From assembly GCA_013361525.1 (NCBI GenBank), contig JABFXY010000078.1, positions 1-47,500 of the forward strand: a stretch of DNA of 47,500 nt. The letters run 5' to 3'. The notes under the pieces were generated by a model. It searched no databases. It had not been told where the DNA came from and was given only the letters and a program-made list of their open reading frames with translations. Source of the DNA: Polyangiaceae bacterium (GTDB taxonomy: Bacteria > Myxococcota_A > Polyangia > Polyangiales > Polyangiaceae). Of the stretch, positions 1-8,986 are shown in pieces (the stretch's first letter is position 1; each line of letters begins with the position of its first letter). Both the position numbers and the translations under genes were made by a program.

Positions 1-1
1 G

Positions 2-187
2 CGCGGCGTGTCCGGCTACGACGCCGGCGGCTGGTCGTGCCTCGCCCTCGGCATCGGCGGCATCGCCGGAGGCTCACCGATGATCGCCATCGGCCGTCGA
101 AACCGCATCGCGCGCGAGGCCACGGACCTCTGGACGGTCCCGGTCGTCGATGTAGGCACGGAGCTCAGTCTGCGCTGGTCTTTCTGA
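2..187 (+). CDS. C-terminal fragment of a hypothetical membrane protein
   Basis: The window opens inside an open frame that ends in TGA at 185-187; about 61 residues are visible. The stretch contains a Gly/Ala/Ile-rich hydrophobic segment (GWSCLALGIGGIAGGSPMIA) followed by a basic patch (GRRNR), as in the last transmembrane helix of a small membrane protein, then a hydrophilic tail ending SLRWSF. Codons in this frame show GC-rich third positions, which the competing forward frame lacks. The start lies outside the window and the family is not recognisable. The next gene starts 51 bases downstream on the same strand. Confidence 0.5.
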   Translation, partial: RGVSGYDAGGWSCLALGIGGIAGGSPMIAIGRRNRIAREATDLWTVPVVDVGTELSLRWSF

Positions 188-238
188 GCCGGGGTCGCGG
201 CGTATCCGCGGCACGCGATCCCGTGCTCGACTAGGACG

Positions 239-1537
239 ATGGCGTCGTCTCGTCCGGGTCCGTTATCGAGTTGGGGAGCGCTCGTCGGGATCCTTGCGCT
301 AGGGGGTTGTCCATCCTCGGGACCTTCGGACCCCGCCCGCATGGGGCAATCGCAGTCTCCGGCTGAACCGTCGCGTTCTTGCGACGAAGGAGATCCCGGG
401 GCGTGCGTGACGGAAGGCCTCGCGCTCGAGCGCCACGACGATCTCGATCGAGCCGTCTCGCGCTTCGAGAATGCATGCGACGCGGGGCGCGGAGAAGGGT
501 GCCGCCATTTGTCACGTCTCGCCTTTTCGGGCATCGGGCCGAAGGCGGGCCCGGCGCAAGCGCTCGCCCGCGAGGAGGAGGCTTGCGCGAAGAAGGACGG
601 CGTCGCGTGCGCGACGATGGCCGAACGATATTGGACCGGCGACCACGTTTATCCCAATAGCGACAAGGCCATCAAAGCCTATTTGACCGCCATTACCCTC
701 CTCGACGAACATTGCAAATCAGCGGATGCCTCCGCGTGTCATCGATTGGGGGTCGTGTTCACGAACGGGTGGGGAATCAAGGCCGATGGCGCTCGCGCCG
801 AGGCGGCTCTTCGTCGCGCCGCGGAGCTATGGGCAAAGGCCTGCGACGGGGGTGATGCCGAGAGTTGTCTGCAAATGGGCAAAGCGAGGGCGCGCGGCCG
901 CGGCGTGGCGCAGGACGTTCCCGGGAGCATCGCAGCGTACGAGCGCGCCTGCGAAGGCGGCGCCGCCGACGCGTGCATCGAGCTCGCCTCGGCTCGAAAG
1001 AGCGACGATGCGGCCGTCCGCCGCGCGCTCGGTCGCCACGAAACGATCCTTTCGGCGCGTTGCGAGCGGAAGATCGCGACGGCCTGCCACTCCATCGCGA
1101 GCGTGTACGTGGCGTATCGCGCCGAGCCCGAGAAAGCTGCCGCGTTCATGCAGAAGGCTTGTGACGCAGGCCACGGTCTCGCCTGTCGCGACATCGCTCG
1201 AAAACAGAAGGCGAAATCGCCGGGGGCGGACACGTCGATCGCCCGCACCGTCGAGCACCTGACCAAGGCGTGCGACGCCGGTGACGGTCCGGCGTGCGGC
1301 GCGCTCGGAGAAGGACATTTGCTCGGTGAGCTCGGTCCGCGCGACGCGGCGAAAGGCAAAGAGCGGCTCGAGCGCGGTTGCGACCTCGCCGACGCCGGCG
1401 CGTGCATCACGCTCGGTCAGGCGCTTGCGAGCGGTCGTGGGTTATCCAAAGACGCAAACGCAGGGCGCACGTTCTTCGAGAAAGCGTGCGCCCTGGGCAG
1501 GAAAGAAGGATGTGATCGCGCGGCTCCGTCGAAGTGA
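239..1537 (+). CDS. Sel1-repeat lipoprotein with paired cysteines
   Basis: A 432-residue protein predicted to sit on the outer membrane as a lipoprotein: hydrophobic signal peptide with lipobox LGGC (Cys24). The rest is a solenoid of Sel1-like helical repeats, most carrying a pattern like ACDxGxxxAC (ENACDAGRGEGC, AKACDGGDAESC, QKACDAGHGLAC, TKACDAGDGPAC), so two cysteines per repeat sit about seven residues apart. This spacing is known from the disulfide-bonded Hcp cysteine-rich Sel1 proteins of Helicobacter; cross-bridging of each repeat here is inferred by analogy. Sel1 proteins generally serve as protein-protein adaptors and no catalytic motif is visible. It stands alone; the next gene is convergent. 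Confidence 0.85.
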   Translation: MASSRPGPLSSWGALVGILALGGCPSSGPSDPARMGQSQSPAEPSRSCDEGDPGACVTEGLALERHDDLDRAVSRFENACDAGRGEGCRHLSRLAFSGIGPKAGPAQALAREEEACAKKDGVACATMAERYWTGDHVYPNSDKAIKAYLTAITLLDEHCKSADASACHRLGVVFTNGWGIKADGARAEAALRRAAELWAKACDGGDAESCLQMGKARARGRGVAQDVPGSIAAYERACEGGAADACIELASARKSDDAAVRRALGRHETILSARCERKIATACHSIASVYVAYRAEPEKAAAFMQKACDAGHGLACRDIARKQKAKSPGADTSIARTVEHLTKACDAGDGPACGALGEGHLLGELGPRDAAKGKERLERGCDLADAGACITLGQALASGRGLSKDANAGRTFFEKACALGRKEGCDRAAPSK

Positions 1538-1569
1538 GCCGACCCGTTAGCTCGACGTTTGCGAGACCG

Positions 1570-2304
1570 TCAGCGACGGCTCTTCTTTCCTCGCGATTTG
1601 CCCGAGCTTCGGCTCGGCTTCTTCGCCCGGCTCTGGTTCTGGGGCGCGCTGGAGGCTTCCGACGGGGACGACCGATCCGCGCTCGGTCGGGACGACTTCT
1701 TTCCGCGGCGATCATCGTCATCGTCGTCGTCGCCCCGACCACGGCTCGAGCGATGCTCCGAAGACGCCTCGAAGCGACCCTCCGAACGCATCTCGGACCG
1801 ATCGTTGTCGCGGCCCTTGTCGCGGTCGTGGCGCGAAGCGCTCATCGGCTTCGAGCTCTCGTGCGAGTCGCTGTGTGACGGGCTCGACGCGTGACGCGAG
1901 CGGGATGGGCTCGACGCGTGCCGGCTCGGCCGCGAGTCGTGGATGACGTGGGCGCCCGCGTGGCCGTGGTAGTGGACGTACGCGTGGTGGTCGCGGTGCA
2001 CGACAATCCCTGGCACCACGTTGACGTTGACGGTCACCCACGGGTCGCTCCAGTGGGACGTGTGGTACCAAGTGCCGCCACGGTAGGAGTAGTAGTACCC
2101 GTCGATGTAATAGACCGGGTAGTCGTAGTCCTGAACGACGTAGACACCGTCGCCAACGAGGACCAAGTCCGGTGCGTCGACGAAAACGACCGGCTCTGGC
2201 TCGACGTAACGCACGTGAGCGTGCCCGTAGACCCGCGCATGGCAACCCGTGGCGAGCCCGCCAACTAAGCCGACAACGAGGACGAGCGCGCGCGACATGT
2301 GCAT
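1570..2304 (-). CDS. His/Tyr-rich lipoprotein with charged low-complexity tail
   Basis: 244 residues. The start at 2304 is supported by AGGAGG eight bases upstream; a second ATG two codons later (2298) is possible. Signal peptide with lipobox ending LATGC (Cys21). Residues about 22-135 form a compact Tyr-, His- and Val-rich domain (YDYPVYYIDGYYYSYRGG, VHRDHHAYVHYHGHAGAHV) that resembles small YXWGXW/BcpO-like surface lipoproteins in composition, though I cannot assign the family. Residues 135-244 are Ser/Arg/Asp/Lys-rich low complexity with a run of seven Asp, ending in a basic KSRR cluster. The His-rich part could bind metal, which is inference only. Convergent with the Sel1 gene, 32 bases between stop codons. 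Confidence 0.7.
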   Translation of the reverse strand: MHMSRALVLVVGLVGGLATGCHARVYGHAHVRYVEPEPVVFVDAPDLVLVGDGVYVVQDYDYPVYYIDGYYYSYRGGTWYHTSHWSDPWVTVNVNVVPGIVVHRDHHAYVHYHGHAGAHVIHDSRPSRHASSPSRSRHASSPSHSDSHESSKPMSASRHDRDKGRDNDRSEMRSEGRFEASSEHRSSRGRGDDDDDDDRRGKKSSRPSADRSSPSEASSAPQNQSRAKKPSRSSGKSRGKKSRR

Positions 2305-2459
2305 TTGAGTTTCCTCCTAAGCCGAGACCAAGTCCCGCAGGCCTTCAACACTAGCACCGCATCTCGGTGCTGGCGCGGCATGCCACGGGAAATACGGGGC
2401 GAGGTCGCGCCGCATGCCGAAAAAGGCACGGTCTCGACGCACCTCGTGACCCAAAGAAT

Positions 2460-2486
2460 GCAGCCCGAGGGGAAACCTCGGGCTGC
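2460..2486 (-). terminator. Perfect hairpin downstream of NHL-lipoprotein gene
   Basis: Two perfect 11-base arms (GCAGCCCGAGG and its complement) enclose a 5-base loop, 33 bases past the stop of the leftward NHL gene. On the minus strand it is followed by ATTCTTT, a weak T-tract, so an intrinsic terminator is the simplest reading. The 215-base gap between the two leftward genes holds nothing else I recognise. Confidence 0.6.
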
Positions 2487-2519
2487 AACGGACCGCACAA
2501 GCGAGGGTTCAGTCGATCG

Positions 2520-3773
2520 TCAGGGCATCGAGACCTTGCGAACGCGGTGATAGGGCGGCACCGGCTCGATCTCACCCCCGGTACCGTCGGCGACGTAGAG
2601 CACCTTTCCGTTGGGGGTGACGTCGATGCCCTCCTGACCGTAGAAGCTCGCCTCGTCGCCATCGCCGTCGTCGAACCCCGACGCGCCGCTGCCGGCCACG
2701 GTCTCCACCTCGCCGCTCGCGCGGATGACACGGATCACGTGGTTACCCGTGTCGGAGACGTACACGTTGCCCGCGGCGTCGAGAGCGAGGTCCTTCGGCT
2801 GATCGAAGCGCGCGTTTTCGCGGGCTCCGTCGATGAGCCCGGGTGTGCCGTCGCCGGCGTACGTGCTCACCTTCCCGTCGGCGGTGACCTTGCGGATTCG
2901 ATGATTCATCAGGTCCGCGACGAGGACATCACCATTGCTGAGCGTGACCATGCCGTACGGCGCGTCGAACTTGGCCTGCCCGCCGCTGCCGTCCGCGAAA
3001 CCTCGACAACCGGAAGCACCTGCCACCGATGTCAGTTCCCCGGACGTCGGATTGAGGATCCGAATGTCGTGACGCTCGATGTCCGACACCATGATTTGCC
3101 CATTCGAAAGCGTCGTCATCCCACGCGGGCGCCCGGCGCCGACGGCCTTCGCCGTCGCGGCGCCCGTCGACAGGTTGATCTGCCAAATGACGCCTGCAGC
3201 GGGCCCGGCCGATTGACCTGTTTCGTTATAATCGGTTTGAGCGAACAACTTGCCGTCACCGGACCAGATGAGTCCAAATGGGTGCTTGAAATCCCCTTGG
3301 TTCGTCAATGTGGTGACGGTACCGGTCGCCGTGGATATTCGGAGTCGATCACTGTCGTAATCGGCGATGACCAATTCCCCGGTTTCATCGAGCAGAATGT
3401 TCACCGGATTGGAGAACTTCGCGGCCGTTCCAGTCCCGTTGGACGTACCGGGATTGGCGCCACCCGCGAGCGTCGTCACGGTGACGCCCGCGACGCGGTG
3501 CACGACGTCCGGTTTCGCATCGCCGGTCGGGGTGACGGTTCCGCACTCGCTGCCGCCGCCGTTCGAGCTGCCGGCGCCGGTGCCCGGTCCGCCCGCGCCA
3601 CTCGCGCCGGCCCCGTCCGTTTCGCCGTCGCCGCCACCCTCGTCGCCGTTGCCTCCACCGCCGCAACCCGCAGCGAGAAGCACCATCATGGGGACGAGTA
3701 ACGAGCCACGCCGGTGCGATCTGTAATTAGAACTTCCAAACTGACTCCCACCGTCAAGACGCTTGTGCTGCAT
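2520..3773 (-). CDS. NHL-repeat beta-propeller lipoprotein
   Basis: 417 residues from ATG at 3773. Upstream in-frame codons look non-coding, and a later ATG pair at Met29-30 is a fallback start. Signal peptide with lipobox LAAGC (Cys37), then a Gly/Asp/Ser-rich linker typical of the lipoproteins in this window. From about residue 85 to the end run five to six NHL blades, with repeated units such as FSNPVNILLDETGELVIADY, FDAPYGMVTLSNGDVLVADL and FDQPKDLALDAAGNVYVSDT. NHL propellers are binding platforms and no catalytic residues are apparent, so the likely role is surface binding or a sensor-like function. Divergent from the aminotransferase gene, with the AT-richer stretch 3774-3963 probably holding both promoters. 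Confidence 0.85.
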   Translation of the reverse strand: MQHKRLDGGSQFGSSNYRSHRRGSLLVPMMVLLAAGCGGGGNGDEGGGDGETDGAGASGAGGPGTGAGSSNGGGSECGTVTPTGDAKPDVVHRVAGVTVTTLAGGANPGTSNGTGTAAKFSNPVNILLDETGELVIADYDSDRLRISTATGTVTTLTNQGDFKHPFGLIWSGDGKLFAQTDYNETGQSAGPAAGVIWQINLSTGAATAKAVGAGRPRGMTTLSNGQIMVSDIERHDIRILNPTSGELTSVAGASGCRGFADGSGGQAKFDAPYGMVTLSNGDVLVADLMNHRIRKVTADGKVSTYAGDGTPGLIDGARENARFDQPKDLALDAAGNVYVSDTGNHVIRVIRASGEVETVAGSGASGFDDGDGDEASFYGQEGIDVTPNGKVLYVADGTGGEIEPVPPYHRVRKVSMP

Positions 3774-3963
3774 CGTGAACGGGCATTGGCAATCGCTGCG
3801 CCAGACTGTGTTCGACCTGCTTTGATACGCAATCGGGTTCGGAACGCGCTCGTCCGGAGTGCCTCGATGTGGCGCATCGGCGCATTTTTTCTCGGTCCCC
3901 ACTTCTGTAACGCGGATCCCGCCGAGTTTCGTCGGGGGCACGTCGATTGCTAGTTGCGCTGGC

Positions 3964-5133
3964 GTGTTGGAAGCACGATTCGCAACTCGAAGGCCCGAAG
4001 CGCTGTGTCTCGCGGGCTCCGACCCTTCGAGCGAAGTGTTTCCCCGCGGGGCACTCTGTCGCGCGTTCCTCACCTCCGTGTGCGGGCCTGCGAATGGAGC
4101 GGCGCGCTGTTCCGACGAGGACGACACGCTCGCCCTTCGCTCCTGGGTCGCGGCGAGGATGACGTCGCGAGGCGTGACGCTGTCCGAAGACGACGTCGTC
4201 ATTACGCGCGGCGCCCAACATGCGATTTCGATCGCGGCCGAGCTGCTCCTCGATCCGGGCGACGAGGTCTTGGTCGAGGAGTGGACATACCCCGGCGCGC
4301 TCGACGTCTTTCATCGGTTGGGCGCGGAGCCCAGCGTGATCGTCCACGGCGAAGCGCGCTGTGCCTATGTGATGCCGGGCGTATCGAATCCGCTCGGGCG
4401 CGGGATGCCCGCGGGAGAACGGCGGAGGCTCCTCGACCTGGGCATTCCGATCATCGCGGACGAAGCGCTGGCAGAGCTGCGGTTCGACGGTCGTCTCGAG
4501 CGGCCTCTGTTCGCGGATGCCTCGGACCGAGTGTTCCACGTCGGAACGTTCTCGAAGACCCTGAGTCCCGGGCTCCGGACCGGCTATCTGGTCGCACCCG
4601 CGGGCTATCGCGCACGGGCGCGACAGGCCTCGCGACGATCGGCGAGCTCGTCCGGCGAGCTTGCGCATCGTGTCGTCGGCGCATTCGTCGAGGGTGATCA
4701 CTTCGACGCCCGGCTCGGTCGCGCTCGGCGCTTTTACGAGATGCGGGCCGAGAAGCTCGTGCGATCTCTCCAGCGGCGATTCCCGTCCTTCCGCGTCCAC
4801 GAGCCGGAGGGCGGATATTCGCTTTTGGTCGAGACCGACCGACAAGGCGACGAGCTGTCACTCCTTCAGGCGGCAGCGGAGCACGGTGTCGCATTCGAAA
4901 CAGGCTCGACGTTCCGCACCGACGGAGCCATCTCACCGATTGCCCTTCGTCTCACCTATTCGCAGATCTCCCCAATCTGGATCGACGAGGCGGTCGCCCG
5001 GCTCGAGCGTGCCTGGAACGACTTTCATCACGGGCGGCTCCAACACGTCCCGCGAAGGTCCGACATCCGGGAGCTGGCGGTGCCGGCGTTCGACTCGCTC
5101 GGGGCGCGAGCACGGTCGGACGCGGCAGAGTGA
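3964..5133 (+). CDS. PLP-dependent class I/II aminotransferase
   Basis: Fold-type I aminotransferase, 389 residues from the GTG at 3964. An ATG at 3859 would add 35 residues, but that stretch has T-rich third positions unlike the rest, so I prefer 3964. Visible landmarks: TRGAQHAI (phosphate-binding turn), MPGVSNPLG (Asn142 of the pyridine-binding motif), DEALAE (Asp166) and FSKTLSPGLRTG with the Schiff-base lysine at Lys198. The sequence resembles the catalytic half of MocR-type regulators and 2-aminoadipate/aromatic aminotransferases, but there is no GntR winged helix, so it should be a free enzyme. Substrate cannot be told from sequence. Monocistronic, convergent with the small zinc-ribbon gene. 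Confidence 0.88.
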   Translation: MLEARFATRRPEALCLAGSDPSSEVFPRGALCRAFLTSVCGPANGAARCSDEDDTLALRSWVAARMTSRGVTLSEDDVVITRGAQHAISIAAELLLDPGDEVLVEEWTYPGALDVFHRLGAEPSVIVHGEARCAYVMPGVSNPLGRGMPAGERRRLLDLGIPIIADEALAELRFDGRLERPLFADASDRVFHVGTFSKTLSPGLRTGYLVAPAGYRARARQASRRSASSSGELAHRVVGAFVEGDHFDARLGRARRFYEMRAEKLVRSLQRRFPSFRVHEPEGGYSLLVETDRQGDELSLLQAAAEHGVAFETGSTFRTDGAISPIALRLTYSQISPIWIDEAVARLERAWNDFHHGRLQHVPRRSDIRELAVPAFDSLGARARSDAAE

Positions 5134-5141
5134 AAGAAGAG

Positions 5142-5399
5142 TCAGCGCTTCTTCGACGACGGCGGGTGCTGCTTGTGCGCCGCCCAACAGGGGGGGCAGC
5201 GCCACTCGAAGCGATAGCCACCTTGCTCGTCGGCGATACGCGACAGTCGCCAGCCGTGCTTCGAGCTGATCAAGGTGTGTGCGGTCTTCGTCTTGGGTGA
5301 CGAAGTCCCACAATCGACGCAATACCAGGAGCTGTCGTCCTCCTCCTCGTGATCGTGCTCGGACTCGCTCCCATTGCTCAAGTAACTGCTGCTCATCAT
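5142..5399 (-). CDS. Small zinc-ribbon-like protein
   Basis: 85 residues from the ATG pair at 5399/5396; a start at 5432 would add 11 residues. Acidic N-terminal stretch (EHDHEEEDD) followed by two CxxC knuckles, CVDC (Cys27/30) and CPPC (Cys68/71), about 38 residues apart, then a basic tail. This is the layout of a single treble-clef or zinc-ribbon unit; binding of one zinc ion is inferred. Function unknown; such proteins may bind nucleic acid or act as small adaptors. Stop codon lies 8 bases from the stop of the convergent aminotransferase gene. Confidence 0.65.
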   Translation of the reverse strand: MMSSSYLSNGSESEHDHEEEDDSSWYCVDCGTSSPKTKTAHTLISSKHGWRLSRIADEQGGYRFEWRCPPCWAAHKQHPPSSKKR

Positions 5400-5432
5400 C
5401 AGGCGCCCCTGCCGAGCGTCCGGCTTTCGCAA

Positions 5433-5692
5433 GTGAAAGATCGGAAAGCGGCGAACATCCCCTGATGCGACAGGCGGGCCAACGTCGGGTACGCCCCGTT
5501 CGCGATTGAACGGCGAGCCAACAACCGCAAGGAATTCGCGCGAGCCCGCGGTCGATGCGACGGAGGGGTGACCTGCGTACCCCCTCCGATCACGCGCTCA
5601 ATTTTCACTTTTGTCACGATCAGGCTTCAGGCCTGAGGTCTGCGCACCGCGCCCGTTTCGTGGTTTGTCCGCGAAAATCGAGCGCTCTGCGT
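5433..5692. other. Intergenic region with GC-rich hairpin
   Basis: 260 bases without a convincing gene, between the leftward TPM gene (which ends at 5693) and the leftward zinc-ribbon gene. It holds an 8-bp inverted repeat CGGAGGGG (5561-5568) / CCCCTCCG (5581-5588) and a weaker repeat around CAGGCCTG near 5626-5633. Neither is followed by a T-tract on the minus strand. The zinc-ribbon promoter presumably lies here. Confidence 0.4.
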
Positions 5693-6463
5693 TCAGTAGC
5701 TGTCGCTCGCCCCTCCGCCCCCGGACCGACCACCTCCACCTGAATAGCCGCCAAAGCTGCCTCCACCTCGCCCACCACCGCCGCCGCGCATGAACAACAA
5801 GGCTTGGAGGATGCCGAACAGGATCACGCGGAACGTCGGCGACACCAGCGAGAGCAGCCCGACCACCACGAGACCCGCGAGCAACATCCACATGCGCAGC
5901 GGCGATGGTTTCGGCTGCTCCTGGCCGCGCTCGCTCGGTGCCGACTTGTCCACCGGGAGCTCGTCGGCGAGCGCCTTGGCAATGGCGTCGGTACCACCGT
6001 CGACCGCCGCAAAGAGATCTCCGCGACGCATCGCCGGAGACACATAGGTCCTCAGAATCTCGGCGGACTCGAGGTCGGTGAGCTCACCACCGACACCTTT
6101 GCCCGTCTCGATCCGCACGCGCCGCTCGTTCGGCGCGATGACCAGGAGAACGCCGTTGTCCTTGTCCTGCGCGCCGACGCCCCACGTATTGAAGGTGTCG
6201 TACGCGACGTCTTCAATCGGGAGCCCGTCGAGCGTGGGCACGACGAACGCGACGACGGCAAACCCGCGTTGTTCTCGAAACGCCGTCAGCTTGCGGTCGA
6301 GCGCGGCAATCTGCTCTGCGCTCAGCGTATTGGTGGCATCGACGACGTGACCCGTGAGCGGCGGCGGTGTGTAGCGGGCCGCGGCCGCCGAAGGGACACC
6401 CGCGAAGGTCGCGAGGCACACCGCTACCAGCGCAATGAGCGCGGCCCAACTCGTCCTCGACAT
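5693..6463 (-). CDS. TPM-domain membrane protein (YgcG family)
   Basis: 256 residues. Signal peptide (1-29, cleavage near SAAAA-R), TPM/repair-domain fold at about 38-165 (VVDATNTLSAEQIAALDRKL, VGAQDKDNGVLLVIAP, RVRIETGKGVGGELTD), one or two transmembrane helices at about 190-235 (MWMLLAGLVVVGLLSLV) and a Gly-rich C-terminal tail ending GGGGASDSY. That layout is classic for YgcG-like proteins, which are commonly encoded beside LemA, as here: the LemA stop codon is six bases upstream. The TPM domain is expected to face the periplasm. The family role is still poorly defined, with links to envelope integrity and, in photosynthetic homologues, photosystem II repair. Confidence 0.9.
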   Translation of the reverse strand: MSRTSWAALIALVAVCLATFAGVPSAAAARYTPPPLTGHVVDATNTLSAEQIAALDRKLTAFREQRGFAVVAFVVPTLDGLPIEDVAYDTFNTWGVGAQDKDNGVLLVIAPNERRVRIETGKGVGGELTDLESAEILRTYVSPAMRRGDLFAAVDGGTDAIAKALADELPVDKSAPSERGQEQPKPSPLRMWMLLAGLVVVGLLSLVSPTFRVILFGILQALLFMRGGGGGRGGGSFGGYSGGGGRSGGGGASDSY

Positions 6464-6469
6464 GGGTCC

Positions 6470-7075
6470 TCAGAACGCGACGCTCGGAACCGTCTCCGCG
6501 CCGGGGGCGGCCTCGAAGTAGGCGCGCGGCGCGAAGGGTTTGCCCGTCACCTTGTTCACGACTTTGCCGCGAACCTTCGAGACCTCGGCGTTGTAATCAC
6601 GAACGGCCGCGTTGTACTCCTCACGCGCGCGCAGAATTCGGTTCTCCGTGCCTTCGAGCTGAACCTGCAAATCACGGAAGTTCTGATTCGCTTTCAGATC
6701 CGGATAGGCCTCTTGAATCACGAGCAGCCTCCCGAGCGACTTCGAAAGCTCGTCCTGTTTTGCGGCGAACTCCTTCATCTTCTCGGGGTCGTTCATGTCG
6801 TCGGCGCTGAGCTTCACGCTGGTCGCCTCCGCGCGCGCCTTGAGGACGCGATCGAGGGTGTCCTTCTCGTGAGCAGCCGCACCTTTCACGGCGGCGACGA
6901 GGTTCGGGACCAGATCGGAGCGACGCTGCAGATTCGCCTCCACGTTCGCCCAACGTTCGGCGGCGATTTGATCCTTCTCGACGAGCGTGTCGTAGCTCTG
7001 ACACGCCGATAGCGTGAACAGGCCCAACAAGAGCGTCGCCAAGAGCAGAAAGGCCCGCCGGAGGGGCGTAGCCAT
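6470..7075 (-). CDS. lemA: LemA family protein
   Basis: 201 residues from ATG 7075 (GAGG four bases before). LemA fold: long three- to four-helix bundle with the family pattern RRSDLVPNLVAAVKG, a heptad-rich middle, LIVIQEAYPDLKAN-like text (LLVIQEAYPDLKANQNF) and the closing ATREEYNxAVRDYN-type motif seen as RAREEYNAAVRDYNAEV. The N-terminus ends in a lipobox-like LSAC (Cys25), so this copy may be a lipoprotein rather than having the usual N-in membrane anchor. First gene of a two-gene operon with the TPM protein. Divergent from the ATP-grasp operon; the 195-base gap 7076-7270 should hold both promoters. Confidence 0.92.
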   Translation of the reverse strand: MATPLRRAFLLLATLLLGLFTLSACQSYDTLVEKDQIAAERWANVEANLQRRSDLVPNLVAAVKGAAAHEKDTLDRVLKARAEATSVKLSADDMNDPEKMKEFAAKQDELSKSLGRLLVIQEAYPDLKANQNFRDLQVQLEGTENRILRAREEYNAAVRDYNAEVSKVRGKVVNKVTGKPFAPRAYFEAAPGAETVPSVAF

Positions 7076-7270
7076 GCGCCTCGATCGGTGCCTGCCCGCC
7101 CGCTCGAACGAAAGGCCGTCACCTGCCTGTTTCGCACGTACCTCGGGGTGCGGGCGAAAATCGGTCGTCATCCGCTTCGTCATCATCGCTGACCCACGTT
7201 TCAAGGTGCGTGCCCGACCCGTCCGATCGGCGTCGACGGCGGGCGTCGCGTGACGTAAGAGGAGGGCCGC

Positions 7271-8986
7271 TTGCAGAACGCGCGGATCCTCGTGCTCGAT
7301 GCGGATTCGAATGCCGGCCTCGCCGTCGTCCAGAGCCTCGGCGCGGCCGGCTACCACTGCATCGTGGGCGGGGCGTCGAAAGAAGGCGCGGCGTTCACCT
7401 CGCGCTACGTCGCGGAGTCGGTCCTTTATCCGGATCCGATGACCGACGCGGCAGCGTTCAAAGCGTGGATCACGAGTTGGGTGCGCGAGCGTGACGTCGC
7501 GCTCGTGATTCCAGTGACGGAGCGAACGCTGGTGCCGCTGCACGAGATGCGCGGCGAACTGGACGTCGTGAAGCGGGTCGCGATGCCGTCGAAGGCGACG
7601 CTCGATCGCGTCCTCGACAAAGAACAGTTGCGCGAGCTCGCGGCTCGTCTCGAAATCCCCGTACCGGCGAGCGCGATCGTGACATCGGCGCGCGACCTCG
7701 CGGACGATCGAATCGACGAGTGGCTTCGCGAAGGCGCCGCGGTCGTCAAAACCATCAAGTCGAAGGTCTGGAATGGCCAGGCCGCCAAGCAGTTCCCGGT
7801 CATTGTCGTGCGATCGCGCGACGAGCTGGTCCGCGCGGTCGTCGAGCGGGTGGAGCACGTGCCGGTTCAAGTCCAGCAATGGGTCCCCGGTCGCGGCCTC
7901 GGCGTCGAGCTCCTCGCGCGCGACGGTGAGATCCTGATGTCGATTGCGCACGAGCGGCTGCACGAGCTCCCCCTCACCGGAGGCGGAAGTACCTATCGGC
8001 GTACAATCCCGATGCCGGCCGATCTCCTCGAGGACGCTCGCAAGCTCACCCGCGCGCTCGCGTACGACGGCGTCGCCATGGTCGAGTTTCGCGGCGACGA
8101 GACGACCGGCCGGCGTTGGCTCGTCGAGATCAACGCGCGCTTTTGGGGCTCGCTCCCGCTGGCCGTCTTCGCCGGAGCGGATTTTCCGAAGGCGCTCGTC
8201 GAGCTGTTGGTCGAAGGCAAAGTGCCTTCGGATTCTGCGTCACGAACGGACGTGTATGCGCGGCAGATCGATCGCGATCTCGAGTGGCTGAAGGTCACCA
8301 TCAAACGACGAGGGCGTTTCGCGCGTGAAGAGCTCACGAAGCCGCTCGGTCGCAGCCTTCTCGAGTGGGGCCGCGTCGTGACCGGCCGCGAGACGTGGGA
8401 CGGCGCGAGCCTGCGCGATCCGATTCCCATGGTGAACGAGCTTCGACGAATCGTCGGACACGAGATCGAGGGCGTGCTCGATCGCACGCGGCGCAAAGCC
8501 GTGCGCGCCGCCGCGCGAAGGACGTCTTTGCGACGGGCCACGCGTTATGCCGACGCGAGGAAGGTTCTCTTCATTTGTTATGGCAACATCTGCAGGAGCC
8601 CCTATGCGCAATACAGGCTCGTCGAAGCGGCGGGAGGGCGTGAGGTGCGTTCCGCAGGCTTCCACCGAACGGAGCACCGACCGACGACCGACGCTTTCCT
8701 CCGCGCGGCTCGGGGGCGCGGTATCGACCTGTCGAGCCATCGGTCGCGCATGCTCGCCGAGGCCGATCTCGAATGGGCGGACCTCGTCGTGATCATGGAT
8801 CAGCGAAACTACGAGGACCTGCTTCGCTTCAACAGCGCCGCGACGAACAAGGTCGTCTGGCTCGGCGCGCTCGACGGTGCGCCGATCGAAATCGACGACC
8901 CTTACGACATGGACGAAGCACATACCGCCACCGTGCTCGATCGGATCGATCGCTGCCTCGCCGTCCTCACCGGAGCCAGCCAATGA
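7271..8986 (+). CDS. ATP-grasp enzyme fused to low-molecular-weight protein tyrosine phosphatase
   Basis: 571 residues from a TTG start with a strong AGGAGG five bases upstream. Residues 1-400: pre-ATP-grasp plus ATP-grasp domain of the carbamoyl-phosphate-synthase-like type (VVKTIKSKVWNG for nucleotide, VEINARFWGS with Glu286/Asn288/Arg290 for Mg-ATP), expected to join a carboxylate to an amine or thiol. Residues 430-566: complete LMW-PTP domain, with the P-loop CYGNICRS (nucleophile Cys436, Arg442) and the general-acid loop DDPYDM (Asp543). Both halves keep their catalytic residues. LMW phosphatases often control capsule or exopolysaccharide export, so a glycan or surface-polymer role is plausible but inferred. 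Its stop overlaps the next start (ATGA), so the three genes to 10841 are one operon. Confidence 0.88.
   Translation: MQNARILVLDADSNAGLAVVQSLGAAGYHCIVGGASKEGAAFTSRYVAESVLYPDPMTDAAAFKAWITSWVRERDVALVIPVTERTLVPLHEMRGELDVVKRVAMPSKATLDRVLDKEQLRELAARLEIPVPASAIVTSARDLADDRIDEWLREGAAVVKTIKSKVWNGQAAKQFPVIVVRSRDELVRAVVERVEHVPVQVQQWVPGRGLGVELLARDGEILMSIAHERLHELPLTGGGSTYRRTIPMPADLLEDARKLTRALAYDGVAMVEFRGDETTGRRWLVEINARFWGSLPLAVFAGADFPKALVELLVEGKVPSDSASRTDVYARQIDRDLEWLKVTIKRRGRFAREELTKPLGRSLLEWGRVVTGRETWDGASLRDPIPMVNELRRIVGHEIEGVLDRTRRKAVRAAARRTSLRRATRYADARKVLFICYGNICRSPYAQYRLVEAAGGREVRSAGFHRTEHRPTTDAFLRAARGRGIDLSSHRSRMLAEADLEWADLVVIMDQRNYEDLLRFNSAATNKVVWLGALDGAPIEIDDPYDMDEAHTATVLDRIDRCLAVLTGASQ

Noticed and set aside
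3859..3963. N-terminal extension of the aminotransferase
   Set aside because: Third codon positions are T-rich and the residues do not fit the fold; more likely promoter DNA.
2520..4202. 560-residue version of the NHL lipoprotein
   Set aside because: The extra N-terminal 143 residues overlap the divergent gene and would bury the signal peptide.
6470..7963. 497-residue version of LemA
   Set aside because: The upstream part runs antisense through the ATP-grasp gene; the signal sequence starts at 7075.
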